Below are positions 1 through 11,426 of a stretch of 37,704 nucleotides of DNA, one piece after another (position 1 is the stretch's first letter; every line of letters starts with the position of its first letter). A program made the position numbers and the translations under genes. The notes under the pieces are model-generated. The model saw nothing but the letters and a program-made list of their open reading frames with translations, was not told the DNA's origin and did no database searches. The stretch is from Streptomyces hyaluromycini (GTDB lineage: Bacteria; Actinomycetota; Actinomycetes; Streptomycetales; Streptomycetaceae), in assembly GCF_002217755.1 (NCBI RefSeq), contig NZ_BCFL01000019.1, positions 518,728 through 556,431 on the forward strand, given 5' to 3'.

Positions 1-1044
1 GGTCCGGCGGCGGACCTCCGGGATCCTCCGGCAGGCCGCCCTGTGGGCGTCGGGTGCCGAGGCGTCGGCGCGGGACGGGCTGTCCACTCCGGTGAGCGGG
101 GGCTCGGCCGTACGGCACTCCGGTTCCGCCAGCGGGCAGCGCGGGGCGAAGGGGCAGCCCGGGCCGCCGGTGCCCGGTGCGGGGGCGGTGCCCGGCACCG
201 GTGTGGGCGGCACCCGGGCGTCGAGGCGGGGCACGGCGCCGACGAGCCCGAGGGTGTACGGCATCCGGGGGCGGCAGAGCACCGCTTCCACCGGACCCGT
301 CTCCACCACCCGCCCCGCGTACAGCACGGCGACCCGGTCCGCGGTGCCCGCGACCACGCCGAGGTCGTGGGTGACCAGGAGCAGCGCCGCCCCCGTTTCC
401 CGCCGCGCGACCGCGAGCGCCTCAAGCACCTGGGCCTGCACGGTCACGTCGAGCGCGCTGGTCGGCTCGTCCGCGACGAGGACCGCGGGCCGGTTCGCCA
501 CCGCCATCGCGATCATGGCCCGCTGGAGCATCCCGCCGGACAGCTGGTGGGGCAGGGCGCGCGCGGCCCGGGACGGCTGCGGCACCCCGACGAGGTCCAG
601 CAGCTCCACCGCCCGCCGCAGCGCCGTCTCGCGGCGCGGGCGCGGGCGTTCGTGGATGCGCAGGGCCTCCGCGATCTGGTCGCCGACGCGCAGCACCGGG
701 GTGAAGGCGTGCAGCGGATCCTGGAAGACCATGGCGATCAGACGGCCCCGGAGGCCGGCCAGCTCCCGCTCCGGCCGCCCCAGCACCTCCTCGCCCAGCA
801 GCCGCACCGAACCGCCCACTTGGGCACCGGGCGGTGCCAGGCCGAGCAGGGACAGCGCGGTGAGCGACTTGCCCGCGCCGGACTCGCCCACCAGGCCCAG
901 CACTTCGCCGGGGCGCAGCGCGAGATCCACACCGCGCACCACGGGCACCGCCGCCCGCCGCCGCCCGCCCCCGAAGGCGACCGTCAGACCGCGCACCTCC
1001 AGGACCGGGCTCGCCGCCCCGCGCGCCGCCGGGCCCGCGCCCAT
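1..1044 (-). CDS. Peptide/nickel-type ABC transporter ATP-binding protein (DppD/OppD-like), C-terminus beyond window
   Basis: ATPase that would power import of peptides, nickel complexes or similar small solutes. The 348 visible codons are open to the window edge. Walker A GESGAGKS lies at residues 53-60, Q-loop Gln108, signature LSGG at 168-171, Walker B VLVADEP at 188-194 and the H-loop His226. The C-terminal region has the oligopeptide-type extension with cysteines at 297, 303, 310 and 338 (CPFAPRCP...C). A four-Cys set of this kind is known to hold a [4Fe-4S] cluster in some DppD proteins; whether it does here is inference. The ATG overlaps the upstream permease stop as ATGA, so the genes are translationally coupled. 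A second ATPase (DppF type) would be expected further left. Substrate cannot be told. Confidence 0.93.
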   Translation of the reverse strand, partial: MGAGPAARGAASPVLEVRGLTVAFGGGRRRAAVPVVRGVDLALRPGEVLGLVGESGAGKSLTALSLLGLAPPGAQVGGSVRLLGEEVLGRPERELAGLRGRLIAMVFQDPLHAFTPVLRVGDQIAEALRIHERPRPRRETALRRAVELLDLVGVPQPSRAARALPHQLSGGMLQRAMIAMAVANRPAVLVADEPTSALDVTVQAQVLEALAVARRETGAALLLVTHDLGVVAGTADRVAVLYAGRVVETGPVEAVLCRPRMPYTLGLVGAVPRLDARVPPTPVPGTAPAPGTGGPGCPFAPRCPLAEPECRTAEPPLTGVDSPSRADASAPDAHRAACRRIPEVRRRT

Positions 1045-1934
1045 CAGGCGAGCCCCGACACGACACCGCGGGGCGGCCCGGCGGGCCGTACCGTCGTGGG
1101 GTCCAGGGCGTCGCGCAGGGCGTTGCCCAGGAGGCTGACGGCCAGGACGAACGCGGTCAGCAGACCCGCGGGGAAGAAGAACATCCACGGATACACCAGG
1201 GCCACGTCGGACGCGTCCGCGATCAGCGTGCCCAGCGAGACGTCCGGCGGCTGGACGCCGAAGCCGAAGTAGGACAGCCCGGCCTCGCTGACCACCGCCC
1301 CGGCCACCGTGACCGTCGCGTCGGTGATCAGGAACGAGGCCAGGTGCGGCAGCACGTGCCGCCAGATGATCCGCACCGGTCCGACCCCCATCAGCCGCGC
1401 CACCACCACGAACTGCTGCTCCTTCAGCGAGCGGGTCATGCCGCGCACCGCCCGCGCGGTGACCATCCAGCCCAGCAGGGCGAGCAGCGCGGCCACCGCG
1501 AGCCAGCCCCACCGCCGCAGCCGCGGGGCGAGCACCACGAGGACCAGGAAGCCGGGGAGAACCAGCAGCAGGTCCGCCACGAACATCAGCGAGCGGTCCG
1601 TCCAGCCGCCGAAGTACCCGGCGCAGGCGCCCACCGCCGCCGCAAGACCGGTGGCGACCGCGGCCACCAGCACCCCGATCAGCAGCGACTTCCGCAGCCC
1701 GTGCGCGACCTGGGCGAACACGTCCTGCCCGATCCGGTCGGTGCCCATCCAGTGCCGCGCGTCCGGCGGCTGCCGCAGCGCCGTGTAGTCGACGTCCGAG
1801 TAGGACCACCGGCACACGTACGGCCCGGCGACCGCGAGCACCACCAGGGCCAGCAGCAGCGCGCACCCGCACAGCGCCCCCGGGTGCCGGGCCAGCCGGC
1901 CCAGCACGGCCCGCCCGCGCCGCCCGGCTCTCAC
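1044..1934 (-). CDS. ABC transporter permease, DppC/OppC-like
   Basis: Second membrane subunit of the importer, 296 aa. It shows the OppC-type N-terminus: one membrane segment, then the periplasmic-side motif HWMGTDRIGQDVFAQV near residues 61-76. Five more hydrophobic segments follow, and an EAA-type cytoplasmic loop (ARLMGVGPVRIIWRHVLPH) contacts the ATPase. I chose the GTG start because it overlaps the stop of the preceding permease as GTGA and lies at the normal family position. Reading further upstream only gives a shadow of the first permease. Its stop overlaps the ATPase start. The family assignment is firm; the substrate is unknown. Confidence 0.93.
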   Translation of the reverse strand: MRAGRRGRAVLGRLARHPGALCGCALLLALVVLAVAGPYVCRWSYSDVDYTALRQPPDARHWMGTDRIGQDVFAQVAHGLRKSLLIGVLVAAVATGLAAAVGACAGYFGGWTDRSLMFVADLLLVLPGFLVLVVLAPRLRRWGWLAVAALLALLGWMVTARAVRGMTRSLKEQQFVVVARLMGVGPVRIIWRHVLPHLASFLITDATVTVAGAVVSEAGLSYFGFGVQPPDVSLGTLIADASDVALVYPWMFFFPAGLLTAFVLAVSLLGNALRDALDPTTVRPAGPPRGVVSGLA

Positions 1935-2914
1935 GGCTGCCGCACCCGGGGGTCGAGCAGCGCGTGCAGGACGTCCGCGACCAGCCCCGCCAGCAGGACG
2001 ACGGCCGCGGCGAAGCCGTCGACCGCCACGACCGAGTTCACGTCGCCCTTCTCCACCGAGTCGATCAGCCAGCTGCCCATGCCGGGCCAGCCGAAGACCC
2101 GCTCGGTGAACACGGCCCCGGTGACCAGGGTGAGGACGCCGAAGGAGAAGAAGACCGTCATCGGCACCAGCGAGATCCGCAGCCCGTGCCGCAGCAGCGC
2201 GCGCCCCGGGGTGAGCCCCTTGGCGCGGGCCGTGCGCAGATGGTCCGCGCCGAGCACGTCCAGGGTGGCGGCCCGCTGGTAGCGGCTGTACAGGGCGATC
2301 GCCGCGAGCGCCACGCAGAGCGCCGGGAGCACCAGGTGGGCCGCCGTGTCCCGCAGCTGGACGGTCCAGTCGCCCTGCAGTCCGGGGGTGTGCTCGCCGG
2401 TGTACTTGACGATGTTGCCGCCCGCGGCCCGGTTGACCGCGAGCGCCCCGGTCTTCAGGAGCAGCGCCAGCACGAAGGTGGGCACGCACAGCACCGCGAA
2501 GGAGAACCCGGCCAGCGCCCGGTCGCCGAGCCCGCCGCGCCGGACCGCCGCCCACATCCCGGCCAGCGTGCCGACGGCCGTACCGGCCAGCGTTCCCACC
2601 AGCAGCAGCCGTACCGACACGCCGATCCGGCGGCCGAACTCGGCGCTCACGGACTGGTCGTCGATGGTGCGGCCCAGGTCGCCGTGGACGGCGCGGTCCG
2701 CCCAGTGCGCGAAGCGCTCCGGCAGCGGCGCGCGGTCGTCCATGCCGAGCCGGGACAGCTCGCGGTCGACGACCCGGGCCGGCGGCGGTGGCCGGCGGTC
2801 CTCGAAGTACGCGCGTGGATCGAGCGCGGTGGAGGCGAGCGCGTAGGAGAGGACCAGGGAGACGAGGAACAGGACCATGCAGCGGACCAGGCGCCTGGCG
2901 ATCAGGAAGAACAT
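1931..2914 (-). CDS. ABC transporter permease, DppB/OppB-like
   Basis: First membrane subunit of the importer, 327 aa, with an N-terminal membrane segment (MFFLIARRLVRCMVLFLVSL), an extracytoplasmic domain, five further hydrophobic segments and the EAA loop (ADHLRTARAKGLTPGRALLRHG). The ATG at 2914 is preferred over upstream in-frame starts because AGGAG lies 5-6 nt before it and the family begins with this membrane helix. It is the first gene of the minus-strand run permease-permease-ATPase. The binding protein is transcribed divergently from the same 176-bp spacer, so both sides may answer to the palindrome at 3006-3019. Confidence 0.93.
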   Translation of the reverse strand: MFFLIARRLVRCMVLFLVSLVLSYALASTALDPRAYFEDRRPPPPARVVDRELSRLGMDDRAPLPERFAHWADRAVHGDLGRTIDDQSVSAEFGRRIGVSVRLLLVGTLAGTAVGTLAGMWAAVRRGGLGDRALAGFSFAVLCVPTFVLALLLKTGALAVNRAAGGNIVKYTGEHTPGLQGDWTVQLRDTAAHLVLPALCVALAAIALYSRYQRAATLDVLGADHLRTARAKGLTPGRALLRHGLRISLVPMTVFFSFGVLTLVTGAVFTERVFGWPGMGSWLIDSVEKGDVNSVVAVDGFAAAVVLLAGLVADVLHALLDPRVRQP

Positions 2915-3005
2915 GGCACTCCTGACGGGGCACGGAGGGTGACGGCCCGGGCGGTGCGCGGGCGTCCGCCGGGGGATGGAGTCTGCCTTCTCTTCATTTG
3001 AGGGA

Positions 3006-3019
3006 AACATCGTGATGTT
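3006..3019. promoter_or_regulatory. Palindromic operator candidate in divergent ABC-transporter promoter region
   Basis: AACATC-GT-GATGTT is a perfect 6+2+6 inverted repeat. It sits in the only AT-rich part of the 176-bp spacer between the divergent permease and binding-protein genes. This is a typical place for a regulator site controlling both. I see no convincing -35/-10 pair and cannot name the regulator. Confidence 0.4.
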
Positions 3020-3090
3020 AAGCTCCGTCGCCACAATTCGCAGGAAAGTCAAGGTAGTTGGCGGTGCCGGGACGCCGGAGAGGCTGGCAG

Positions 3091-4785
3091 GTGGAGCGAT
3101 TACGGGCTTGGTCCGCGTGGCTGGCCGTCTGGGCGCTCGTCGTCCTCACGGCGACCGGATGCTCCGGGTCCGGCGGGCACGACGACTCCCGGCACCGGGC
3201 GCTCCCCACCTACGGCACCTACGACATCAACGCCCTGCCGGCCGGGGACCTCCGCTCCGGGGGGACCCTGACCGTGCCGATCACGCAGATGATCACGCAG
3301 TTCAACTTCAACCACGTCGACGGCGCCCTGGACGACGTGTGGACCGTCGACACGATGACGGAACCGCGGCTCTTCACCCGCGACGCCGAGGGCGTCCCCC
3401 GCATCGTGCGGGACTACCTGACCTCCGCCACCGTCTCCACCGCAGGCTCCCGCCAGGTCGTCACCTACCGGCTCAGTCCGAAGGCCCGCTGGTCCGACGG
3501 CAGGGCCCTGAGCTGGCGGGACTTCGCCGCCCAGTGGCACGCGGTCGGCGGTGGCGACGACCGGTACCTGGTCGCCGACCCGAGCGGCTACGACCGTATC
3601 GCCGACGTCCGCCGGGGCGCCGGCGCGCACGACGTCGAGGTCACCTTCAAGAAGCCGTACGCCGACTGGCGCCGGCTCTTCACCCCGCTCTTCCCGGCCG
3701 TCGCCTACGACAGCCCGGTCCGCTTCGACTCCGACTGGCAGGGCCGGCTCCCGGTCACCGCGGGCCCCTTCAAGCTCGCCTCCGTCGACCGTACGGCGCA
3801 GACCCTCACCCTCGTCCGCGACGCCGCGTGGTGGGGCACCCGGCCCCGGCTCGACCGCGTCGTCTTCCGCGTCCTCGACCCCGACGCCGCCCTGCAGGCC
3901 TTCCTCAACGGCGAGGTCGACGTCGTCAACGCCGCCACCAGCGATGCCTACGCCCAGCTGGCGAAGGCGCAGGACACCGCGATCCGGATCGGCTCCGCCT
4001 GGGACGAGGTGCACATCACGCTGAACGGCGCCGGCGGGCCGCTGGCCGACCGGGCGGTGCGCAACGCCCTCCAGCAGGCCGTGGACCGCCCGGCGCTGGC
4101 CGAGGTCGCGGCCGCGGGCCTGCCGGTGAAGGTGCCGTTGCTCGGCAACCACTTCTACATGACCAACCAGCCCGGCTACGCCGACGACTCCGGCCCGTAC
4201 GGCCGCTTCGACATCGAGGCCGCCGACCGCGCCCTCGACCGCGCGGGCTGGCGCAGCCAGGGCGCCGGGAAGCCGAGGGTCAAGGACGGCCGCAGCCTCA
4301 CCCTGCGCCTGGTGCTGAGCGAGGGCACGAACCGGCTCGGCGAGGACCTGGCCCAGCTCGTCCAGCAGATGCTCGCCCGGGCCGGTGTCCGCGTCGACAT
4401 CGAGAAGGTGCCCGCCTCCGCCTACGGCCCGCAGTACCTGGACAAGGGCAACTTCGACCTCGCGATCTTCCGGTTCACCGGGCTGACGTACCCGAGCTCG
4501 GCCTACGCCATCTACCGGCGCCCGGCCGGCGGCCAGGTCTTCGAGAACTACGGCCGGGTCGGCTCGGCGCAGGTGGACGAGCTCCTGGACAAGGCCGCCG
4601 GCACCCTCGACACCCGCACCGCCCAGCGCCTCTACAACGAGGCGGACACCGAGATCTGGCGCCTCGGCCACGACATCGAGCTCTACCAGCGCCCCCAGAT
4701 CCTCGCCGTCCGCAAGGGCCTGGCCAACTACGGCGTCCCGGGCCTCGGCGACATCGACTTCACGAAGGTCGGCTGGGAGAAGTGA
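3091..4785 (+). CDS. ABC transporter family 5 substrate-binding lipoprotein
   Basis: Extracellular solute-binding protein (SBP_bac_5, DppA/OppA type), 564 aa, the capture subunit for the importer encoded divergently to the left. The N-terminus is a lipoprotein signal: a hydrophobic stretch then LTATGC with lipidated Cys24. Family features include the early GGTLTVPI strand, the YRLSPKARWSDGRALSWRDF segment and FKKPYADWRRLF. The GTG at 3091 is preferred over an in-frame TTG at 3058 because GGAGAGG lies 7 nt before it and the signal peptide then has a normal length. The gene ends 223 bp before the convergent IS701-like gene, with a bidirectional terminator between. Ligand is not predictable. Confidence 0.92.
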   Translation: MERLRAWSAWLAVWALVVLTATGCSGSGGHDDSRHRALPTYGTYDINALPAGDLRSGGTLTVPITQMITQFNFNHVDGALDDVWTVDTMTEPRLFTRDAEGVPRIVRDYLTSATVSTAGSRQVVTYRLSPKARWSDGRALSWRDFAAQWHAVGGGDDRYLVADPSGYDRIADVRRGAGAHDVEVTFKKPYADWRRLFTPLFPAVAYDSPVRFDSDWQGRLPVTAGPFKLASVDRTAQTLTLVRDAAWWGTRPRLDRVVFRVLDPDAALQAFLNGEVDVVNAATSDAYAQLAKAQDTAIRIGSAWDEVHITLNGAGGPLADRAVRNALQQAVDRPALAEVAAAGLPVKVPLLGNHFYMTNQPGYADDSGPYGRFDIEAADRALDRAGWRSQGAGKPRVKDGRSLTLRLVLSEGTNRLGEDLAQLVQQMLARAGVRVDIEKVPASAYGPQYLDKGNFDLAIFRFTGLTYPSSAYAIYRRPAGGQVFENYGRVGSAQVDELLDKAAGTLDTRTAQRLYNEADTEIWRLGHDIELYQRPQILAVRKGLANYGVPGLGDIDFTKVGWEK

Positions 4786-4800
4786 ACGTGCAGCGGGCGG

Positions 4801-4958
4801 GGGCGGAAGCGCGCGCATGGCGGCCCGTGGAAGAGAGTCCGGGGCGGGACGGGGCAGATTCGAACGCGCGGCGGTCTCGGGCGGCAGCGAGCGCGCGACG
4901 GCCGCGGGTGGAGACGAGCCGGCGGCGGCCCGGGGCGGAAGCGCGCGCACGGCGGCCC
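4801..4958. repeat. 26-bp direct repeat, two copies
   Basis: Positions 4801-4826 and 4933-4958 match at 25 of 26 bases (starting GGGCGGAAGCGCGCGCA). The second copy overlaps the left arm of the terminator. The 223-bp spacer between the convergent genes holds nothing else that I can call. Confidence 0.6.
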
Positions 4959-4983
4959 CGTGCGGAGCTGTCCGCACGGGGCC
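4954..4983. terminator. Bidirectional terminator hairpin
   Basis: Perfect 13-bp stem (GGCCCCGTGCGGA / TCCGCACGGGGCC) with loop GCTG, lying between two convergent genes and 25 nt after the stop of the minus-strand IS701-like gene. No U-tract follows, as is common in Streptomyces. It can serve both directions. Confidence 0.75.
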
Positions 4984-5008
4984 GTTCCGGTCGTTCCGGT
5001 GGCGCTGT

Positions 5009-6235
5009 TCAGGCATGCGGTGTGCTCAGGGCTCTCTCGTCCGCCTGCTGGCGCACCATGTCGAAGCCGAGGGCGGCCGAGGCCAGCGTCACGTGGTGGT
5101 GCCAGCCCCGGAAGGAGCGGCCCTCGAAGTCGCCGAGGCCGAACTCGTCGTGCATCCGGCCCAGCGCCTCCCCGGCGAACCGGCGCAGCCGGGCCAGCAG
5201 CACGATCTCCGCGAGCCGGCGCACCGGCAGGTTGGTCAGCCAGTAGGCCCGCGGCTGCGGCCGGCCGTAGGGCCAGTCCGCGAGGAGCATCCGCGGCCGC
5301 GGCGACGTGCTCGGACAGCCCTCGGGAGAGCGCTCGGCCCGCAGCAGCACCGGAACGGTCAGGAACTCCGAGTGCCACATGCGTTCGGTCACCGGGTCGT
5401 GCCAGGTCACCGACGTCCGCTCGGTCTGCCGGACGGCGTGCGCGGCGAGTTCGGCCAGGGTGCCGCCGGCCCCCCGGACGGCGGCCCGGCCGCGGGGGAG
5501 GAGCACCGGCGTGTGCGGCGATGCCTGGACCACATAGCCGAGCCCGCGGGCCTCCAGACCCCGTAACAGGGGGTCCGGGTCCCCGTCGCCGCGCCAGTCG
5601 GCCAGCACCGGCAGCGGCTCCAGGGACCACTCGTCGAGCATCTCGTCGAGTGCTTCCAGTACGTAGCTCCACCGGGGACGGCAGCGCTCCTGCTCCGGTA
5701 AGTGCGCCTGGCCGCGCAGCCCCTCGTCCCGGTCCCACCGGGTCGGCAGCACAAGGCGCCAGTTCACCGGGACCCCGCCGGCATGTCCCACCAGCGAGGT
5801 CGCCAGCGCCAGCTGGCAGTTGACGGTGCGCTCCTGGGAGGCCGCGTACTGGCGGGCCACGCCGACCGAGCGGTCGCCGTTCTTGGCGAAGACGACCTCG
5901 TCCACCGACCAGGCCTCGGCCCGGAAGGCCCGGACCATCTGCCCGGCCAGCCGGCCGCGCACCGGCGCGGACGCCCAGGGGCTCTGGTTCACGAACTGCT
6001 GGATCTGCTGCACCGCCCGCCGCCCCAGCACCTGTTCGGTGATCCGGGCCGGCGTCTTGCGGCCGGGCACGGCCAGCAGGCCGCGCAGGTACACCTCGCC
6101 CCAGCGCCGCTGGTCGGCCCGGGTGAACTGGCCGAACAGCTCGCCGCAGTAGGCCGGCAGGTCGCGGGCACCGGGCGGGGCACCCGGGGTACGCACGGAC
6201 GGTAACGGGAGTGCGATGGTCGCGAGATCACTCAT
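5009..6235 (-). CDS. IS701-family-type DDE transposase-like protein, last gene of a sugar operon
   Basis: 408 aa, recognisable as an IS701-type (DDE superfamily) protein. Landmarks in order are VDEVVFAKNGDRSVGVARQY, the NCQLALATSLVG segment, VLADWRGDGD and the end motif FGLGDFEGRSFRGWHHH. The ATG at 6235 overlaps the stop of the AGE-family gene by 8 nt (ATGAGTGA), giving translational coupling that a freshly inserted IS would not have. No terminal inverted repeats can exist upstream, and a strong terminator follows. In typical members the last acidic residue sits in RWRIE before the GLxxFEGR motif; here the segment reads RRFAGE, so the third acid is shifted or lost. I infer a domesticated, possibly non-transposing protein. 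An immobile decayed IS is the alternative, but the frame is fully intact. Confidence 0.8.
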   Translation of the reverse strand: MSDLATIALPLPSVRTPGAPPGARDLPAYCGELFGQFTRADQRRWGEVYLRGLLAVPGRKTPARITEQVLGRRAVQQIQQFVNQSPWASAPVRGRLAGQMVRAFRAEAWSVDEVVFAKNGDRSVGVARQYAASQERTVNCQLALATSLVGHAGGVPVNWRLVLPTRWDRDEGLRGQAHLPEQERCRPRWSYVLEALDEMLDEWSLEPLPVLADWRGDGDPDPLLRGLEARGLGYVVQASPHTPVLLPRGRAAVRGAGGTLAELAAHAVRQTERTSVTWHDPVTERMWHSEFLTVPVLLRAERSPEGCPSTSPRPRMLLADWPYGRPQPRAYWLTNLPVRRLAEIVLLARLRRFAGEALGRMHDEFGLGDFEGRSFRGWHHHVTLASAALGFDMVRQQADERALSTPHA

Positions 6236-8383
6236 GGTTGCAGTCGTCACCACCCTCCAGCAGGAAGGCGTCCGTGGCGAGCAGCGCGTCCGCGACCTCC
6301 GGCAGGGCACAGCCCACGATCACGAAGTCGACGTCGAGCCCCGCCTTGGTGCGCTGGAACAGCAGCTCGTTGATGGCGGACCGGCACATCTCGCTGGTCT
6401 CGCAGAGGTGGAACTCCACCCGCCCGGGGGTGGCCGCCATGACCTCGCCCAGGATCCTGCGGAACTTGCCCAGCTCGGCGGCGTCGATCACACCGCGGCA
6501 GCTGATGTGGGCGGTGCCGCCGTCGAACTCGCTGCGCATCCGCAGCCGCATCTGCGCGGGCTCCAGCTCCACCCGCACCCGCACCGGTTCGGTGCCCTCG
6601 GGCAGCCGCACGGTCAGGTCCTTGGCGTCGAAGTTCTGGTACGGCCGGCCGTCCACCCACACCCGGGTCAGCTCCGCCGAGCCGGCCGGCAGCAGGTCCG
6701 GTGCCACCCGCAGCAGCCGCTCCGGGAGGTCGTCGGGGCGCGGCCGGAAGTGCAGGGTCACCGGGTCGTTGCCGAGCAGCAGACCGGTGTAGGTCGCCGA
6801 CAGGTAGCACAGCTCCAGCGCGTGGTAGCCCGCCATGGCGTGGCTGCCCTTGAGCCGCTCGGTGCCCAGCAGGTACGGGATGCCGTTGGCCAGGACGTTG
6901 AAGTAGACGCCGCCGTCCTCGTAGTCGAGGAAGTAGGCGTTGTAGAACGACGCCGCCTCCCGGGCCAGCCGCAGGTGCTCGGGGTCGTCGGTGGTGCCGG
7001 CCAGGATGAGGTAGGCGAGGATCGCCTGCTCCTGCTGCCACCAGGCCTTGCGGTCGTGCCAGACCATGCGGTGGATGCCGCTGTCCGGGTCGGGCTGCCG
7101 CTCCACCACGTCGTACCAGCCGCTGCGCAGGCCGTCGCTGCCCACCGCGGGCATCAGCTCGGCGATCCGCTCCGCCGTGGTGCCGTACTCGGGCTTGTCG
7201 TGCAGGGCCTTGATGCGGGTCAGGTTCCAGGTGATCTTCAGGTTGTGGCCGACCACCGCGCGGTCCTGCTGCCAGCCCCAGGTGCGGTCCGGGCTCCAGT
7301 CGGCGTGGAACCGTTCCTGCACGAACGGGGAGTTGGGCTCGTCCGGGAACCGCCTGACGATCGTGTCCGCGGTCTCCTCCAGGAGCGCGGCGAAGTCCGA
7401 ACGGCCGGTCGCCAGATAGGCGTTGATCAGGTAGGCCGGGGCGTGGTCGCCGACCGAGTTCCAGTTCTTGCGGGACCGGTTGCGGCCCAGCGAGTCGGCG
7501 CCCGGGTCGAGGGCGATCGGGTCCAGGTGCGAGAAGAACCCGCCCTCGACCGGGTCGCGGAAGTACTTCTGGAACAGGGCGACCGTGCGGTCGATGTCGT
7601 TCAGGATCTTCGGGTCGCCGGTGATCCGGAAGGTCTGGGTGGGGCCGGCGAGCGCGTAGATCTGCTCGTACATCGGGATCGCGTCGTAGTCGTCCCCGAA
7701 CTCCGAGGCGAAGACGGGCCGGTGGCCGTTCGGCGTGATGTCGATGCCGTGGTACCAGTAGGTGATCCCGTCCGCCTGGTCGTCCACCCGCATGTGCTCG
7801 CGCAGGTACTCGGTGCCGGACTGGGCCGCCTCCAGGAAGCGGTCCTCGCCGGTCAGCAGGTAGGCCGTGGCCAGCCCGTACACCAGCCGGGAGATGGTGT
7901 CGGTCTCCTGGCGCACGTCCTGCCCGTGGAAGTCCGGTAAGTGGGTGCCGCTGAGGGTGAGGTGGGTGCGGAAGTTGCGCCAGTCGTAGTTCCCGTCCGG
8001 GAACTGGCCGCGCAGGTAGAAGTCGGCGATGGCGGCGGCCTGCTGCACCCACCAGTGCGGGTGCTCGAAGACGTACTGGCCGCGGCTCTCCTCCGGGAAG
8101 GTGATCTCCTTCGCGTCGAAGCGGGCGCCGCCCTCCCACTCGTAGAGGATTCCGTACGCGAACAGGAACCGGCCCTCGGCCAGCATGTCGACGGTGTCGG
8201 CCGTGGTGTCGTGGTAGGAGTCGCCGAGGTTGCGGACGATGCGGGAGACGGCGTTGTGGGTCAGGTGGACCGTGAACTCACGCCCGTCCGGGCTGCGCAG
8301 GCCGAACATGCGCCTTGTGGGGCTGTAGTGGGTGACGTAGCCCGCCAGGGTGTCGGAGGTGATACGTCGTTGGGAGAGTGCGC

Positions 8384-8387
<4 letters not shown>
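6228..8387 (-). CDS. AGE-family (N-acylglucosamine 2-epimerase-like) protein with C-terminal STAS-like domain
   Basis: 719 aa with three parts. Residues 1 to about 105 form a beta-rich head (YVTHYSPTRRMFGLRSPDG). About 105-545 form an alpha/alpha-barrel of the AGE or sugar-isomerase kind, with HPHWWVQQAAAIADF, YWYHGIDITPNG and HDRKAWWQQEQAILAY. A beta segment follows, then from about 615 a STAS-like domain (TAHISCRGVIDAAELGKFRRIL..., ending in DVDFVIVG). STAS domains act as phosphorylatable switches in anti-sigma antagonists and as regulatory modules elsewhere. The fusion suggests a carbohydrate enzyme under partner-protein control, which is inference. Its start overlaps the glgX stop as ATGA and its stop overlaps the next start. 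Substrate is unknown; with GlgX upstream, a glucan-derived sugar is plausible. Confidence 0.8.
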
Positions 8388-10620
<2,233 letters not shown>

Positions 10621-10624
<4 letters not shown>

Positions 10625-11340
10625 GCGAACACCGCCCTGGTCCCGGCCGGGGCGTCGGCGCGCAGCCCGGCGAAGAGCTCGCCCCAGGGCACGGGGCCGG
10701 AGGCCGGGCCGGTCTCGCTGCGCATCTCGAACGTCACGCCGCGCGCCGCGGGCGAGTTGAGCGCCCGCACGCAGGCCTCGGCGACGTGCGCGCGGGCCAC
10801 GAACCCGTCGCCGGCGTCGCCCTGTTCCAGGTGCAGCACGCCGTGTCCGGGCTCGTCGGTCAGCCAGCCCGGCCGGATCACCGTGTAGGGCAGGCCCGAG
10901 GAGCGGACCGCGTCCTCGCCGGCCAGCCGCCAGTCCAGCATCCTGCCGTAGGCGTTCATGGGGTGGTCGCGGCGGGTGACGTGCCGCTGGCTGACGAGCA
11001 CGAAGTGCCGGCCGGCCAGGGCGGCGCCCAGCACGTCGAGGACGTGGCGGACACCGCCGTGCAGGGTCGACTCCGGGCTGTCCGGGCCGGCCGCGTCGGT
11101 GCCCGGTTCCACGGCGTAGACGACGGCGGCGCACCCGTGCAGGGGGGTGCGGAGCGTGCCGGGGTCGCGTACGTCGGCCGTGAAGTACTGCGCCTGCGCG
11201 GGCATGTGCCGCCGGGCGCGCTGGGTGCTGCGGCCGATGACCCGGACGGTCTCGCCCCGGGCCAGTAACTGCCGGGTGACGAGCCGGCCGACCCGGCCGG
11301 TCCCTCCTATGACTGCGATCGGGCTGTCCATCGTGTCCAT
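10621..11340 (-). CDS. Atypical SDR / NmrA-like NAD(P)-binding protein
   Basis: 239 aa. The N-terminal Rossmann motif IAVIGGTGRVGRLVTRQLL carries the GxxGxxG of atypical (NmrA/SDR5-like) dehydrogenases. YGRMLDWRLAGEDAVRSSGLPYTVIRPGWL matches the part of these proteins that begins near the usual Tyr-x3-Lys position, though the Lys is not obvious. It may be a redox enzyme, an epimerase or an NAD(P)-sensing regulator. The start at 11340 follows GGGGAG with 8 nt spacing; an ATG three codons in is possible. Its stop overlaps glgX. It follows the nucleotidyltransferase by 86 bp with no terminator visible. Confidence 0.82.
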
Positions 11341-11426
11341 CGAGAAAACTCCCCAGGGCGGTAGCCGAGCCGGACGTATGGGGTGCGGGAAGGAGCGGGT
11401 GGGTGCCGGGGCGCGGCCGGATCCGG

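Noticed and set aside
5009..6310. Intact IS701 insertion sequence
   Set aside because: The coding start overlaps the preceding operon gene and no terminal inverted repeats or target duplication are found, so an IS boundary is not supported.
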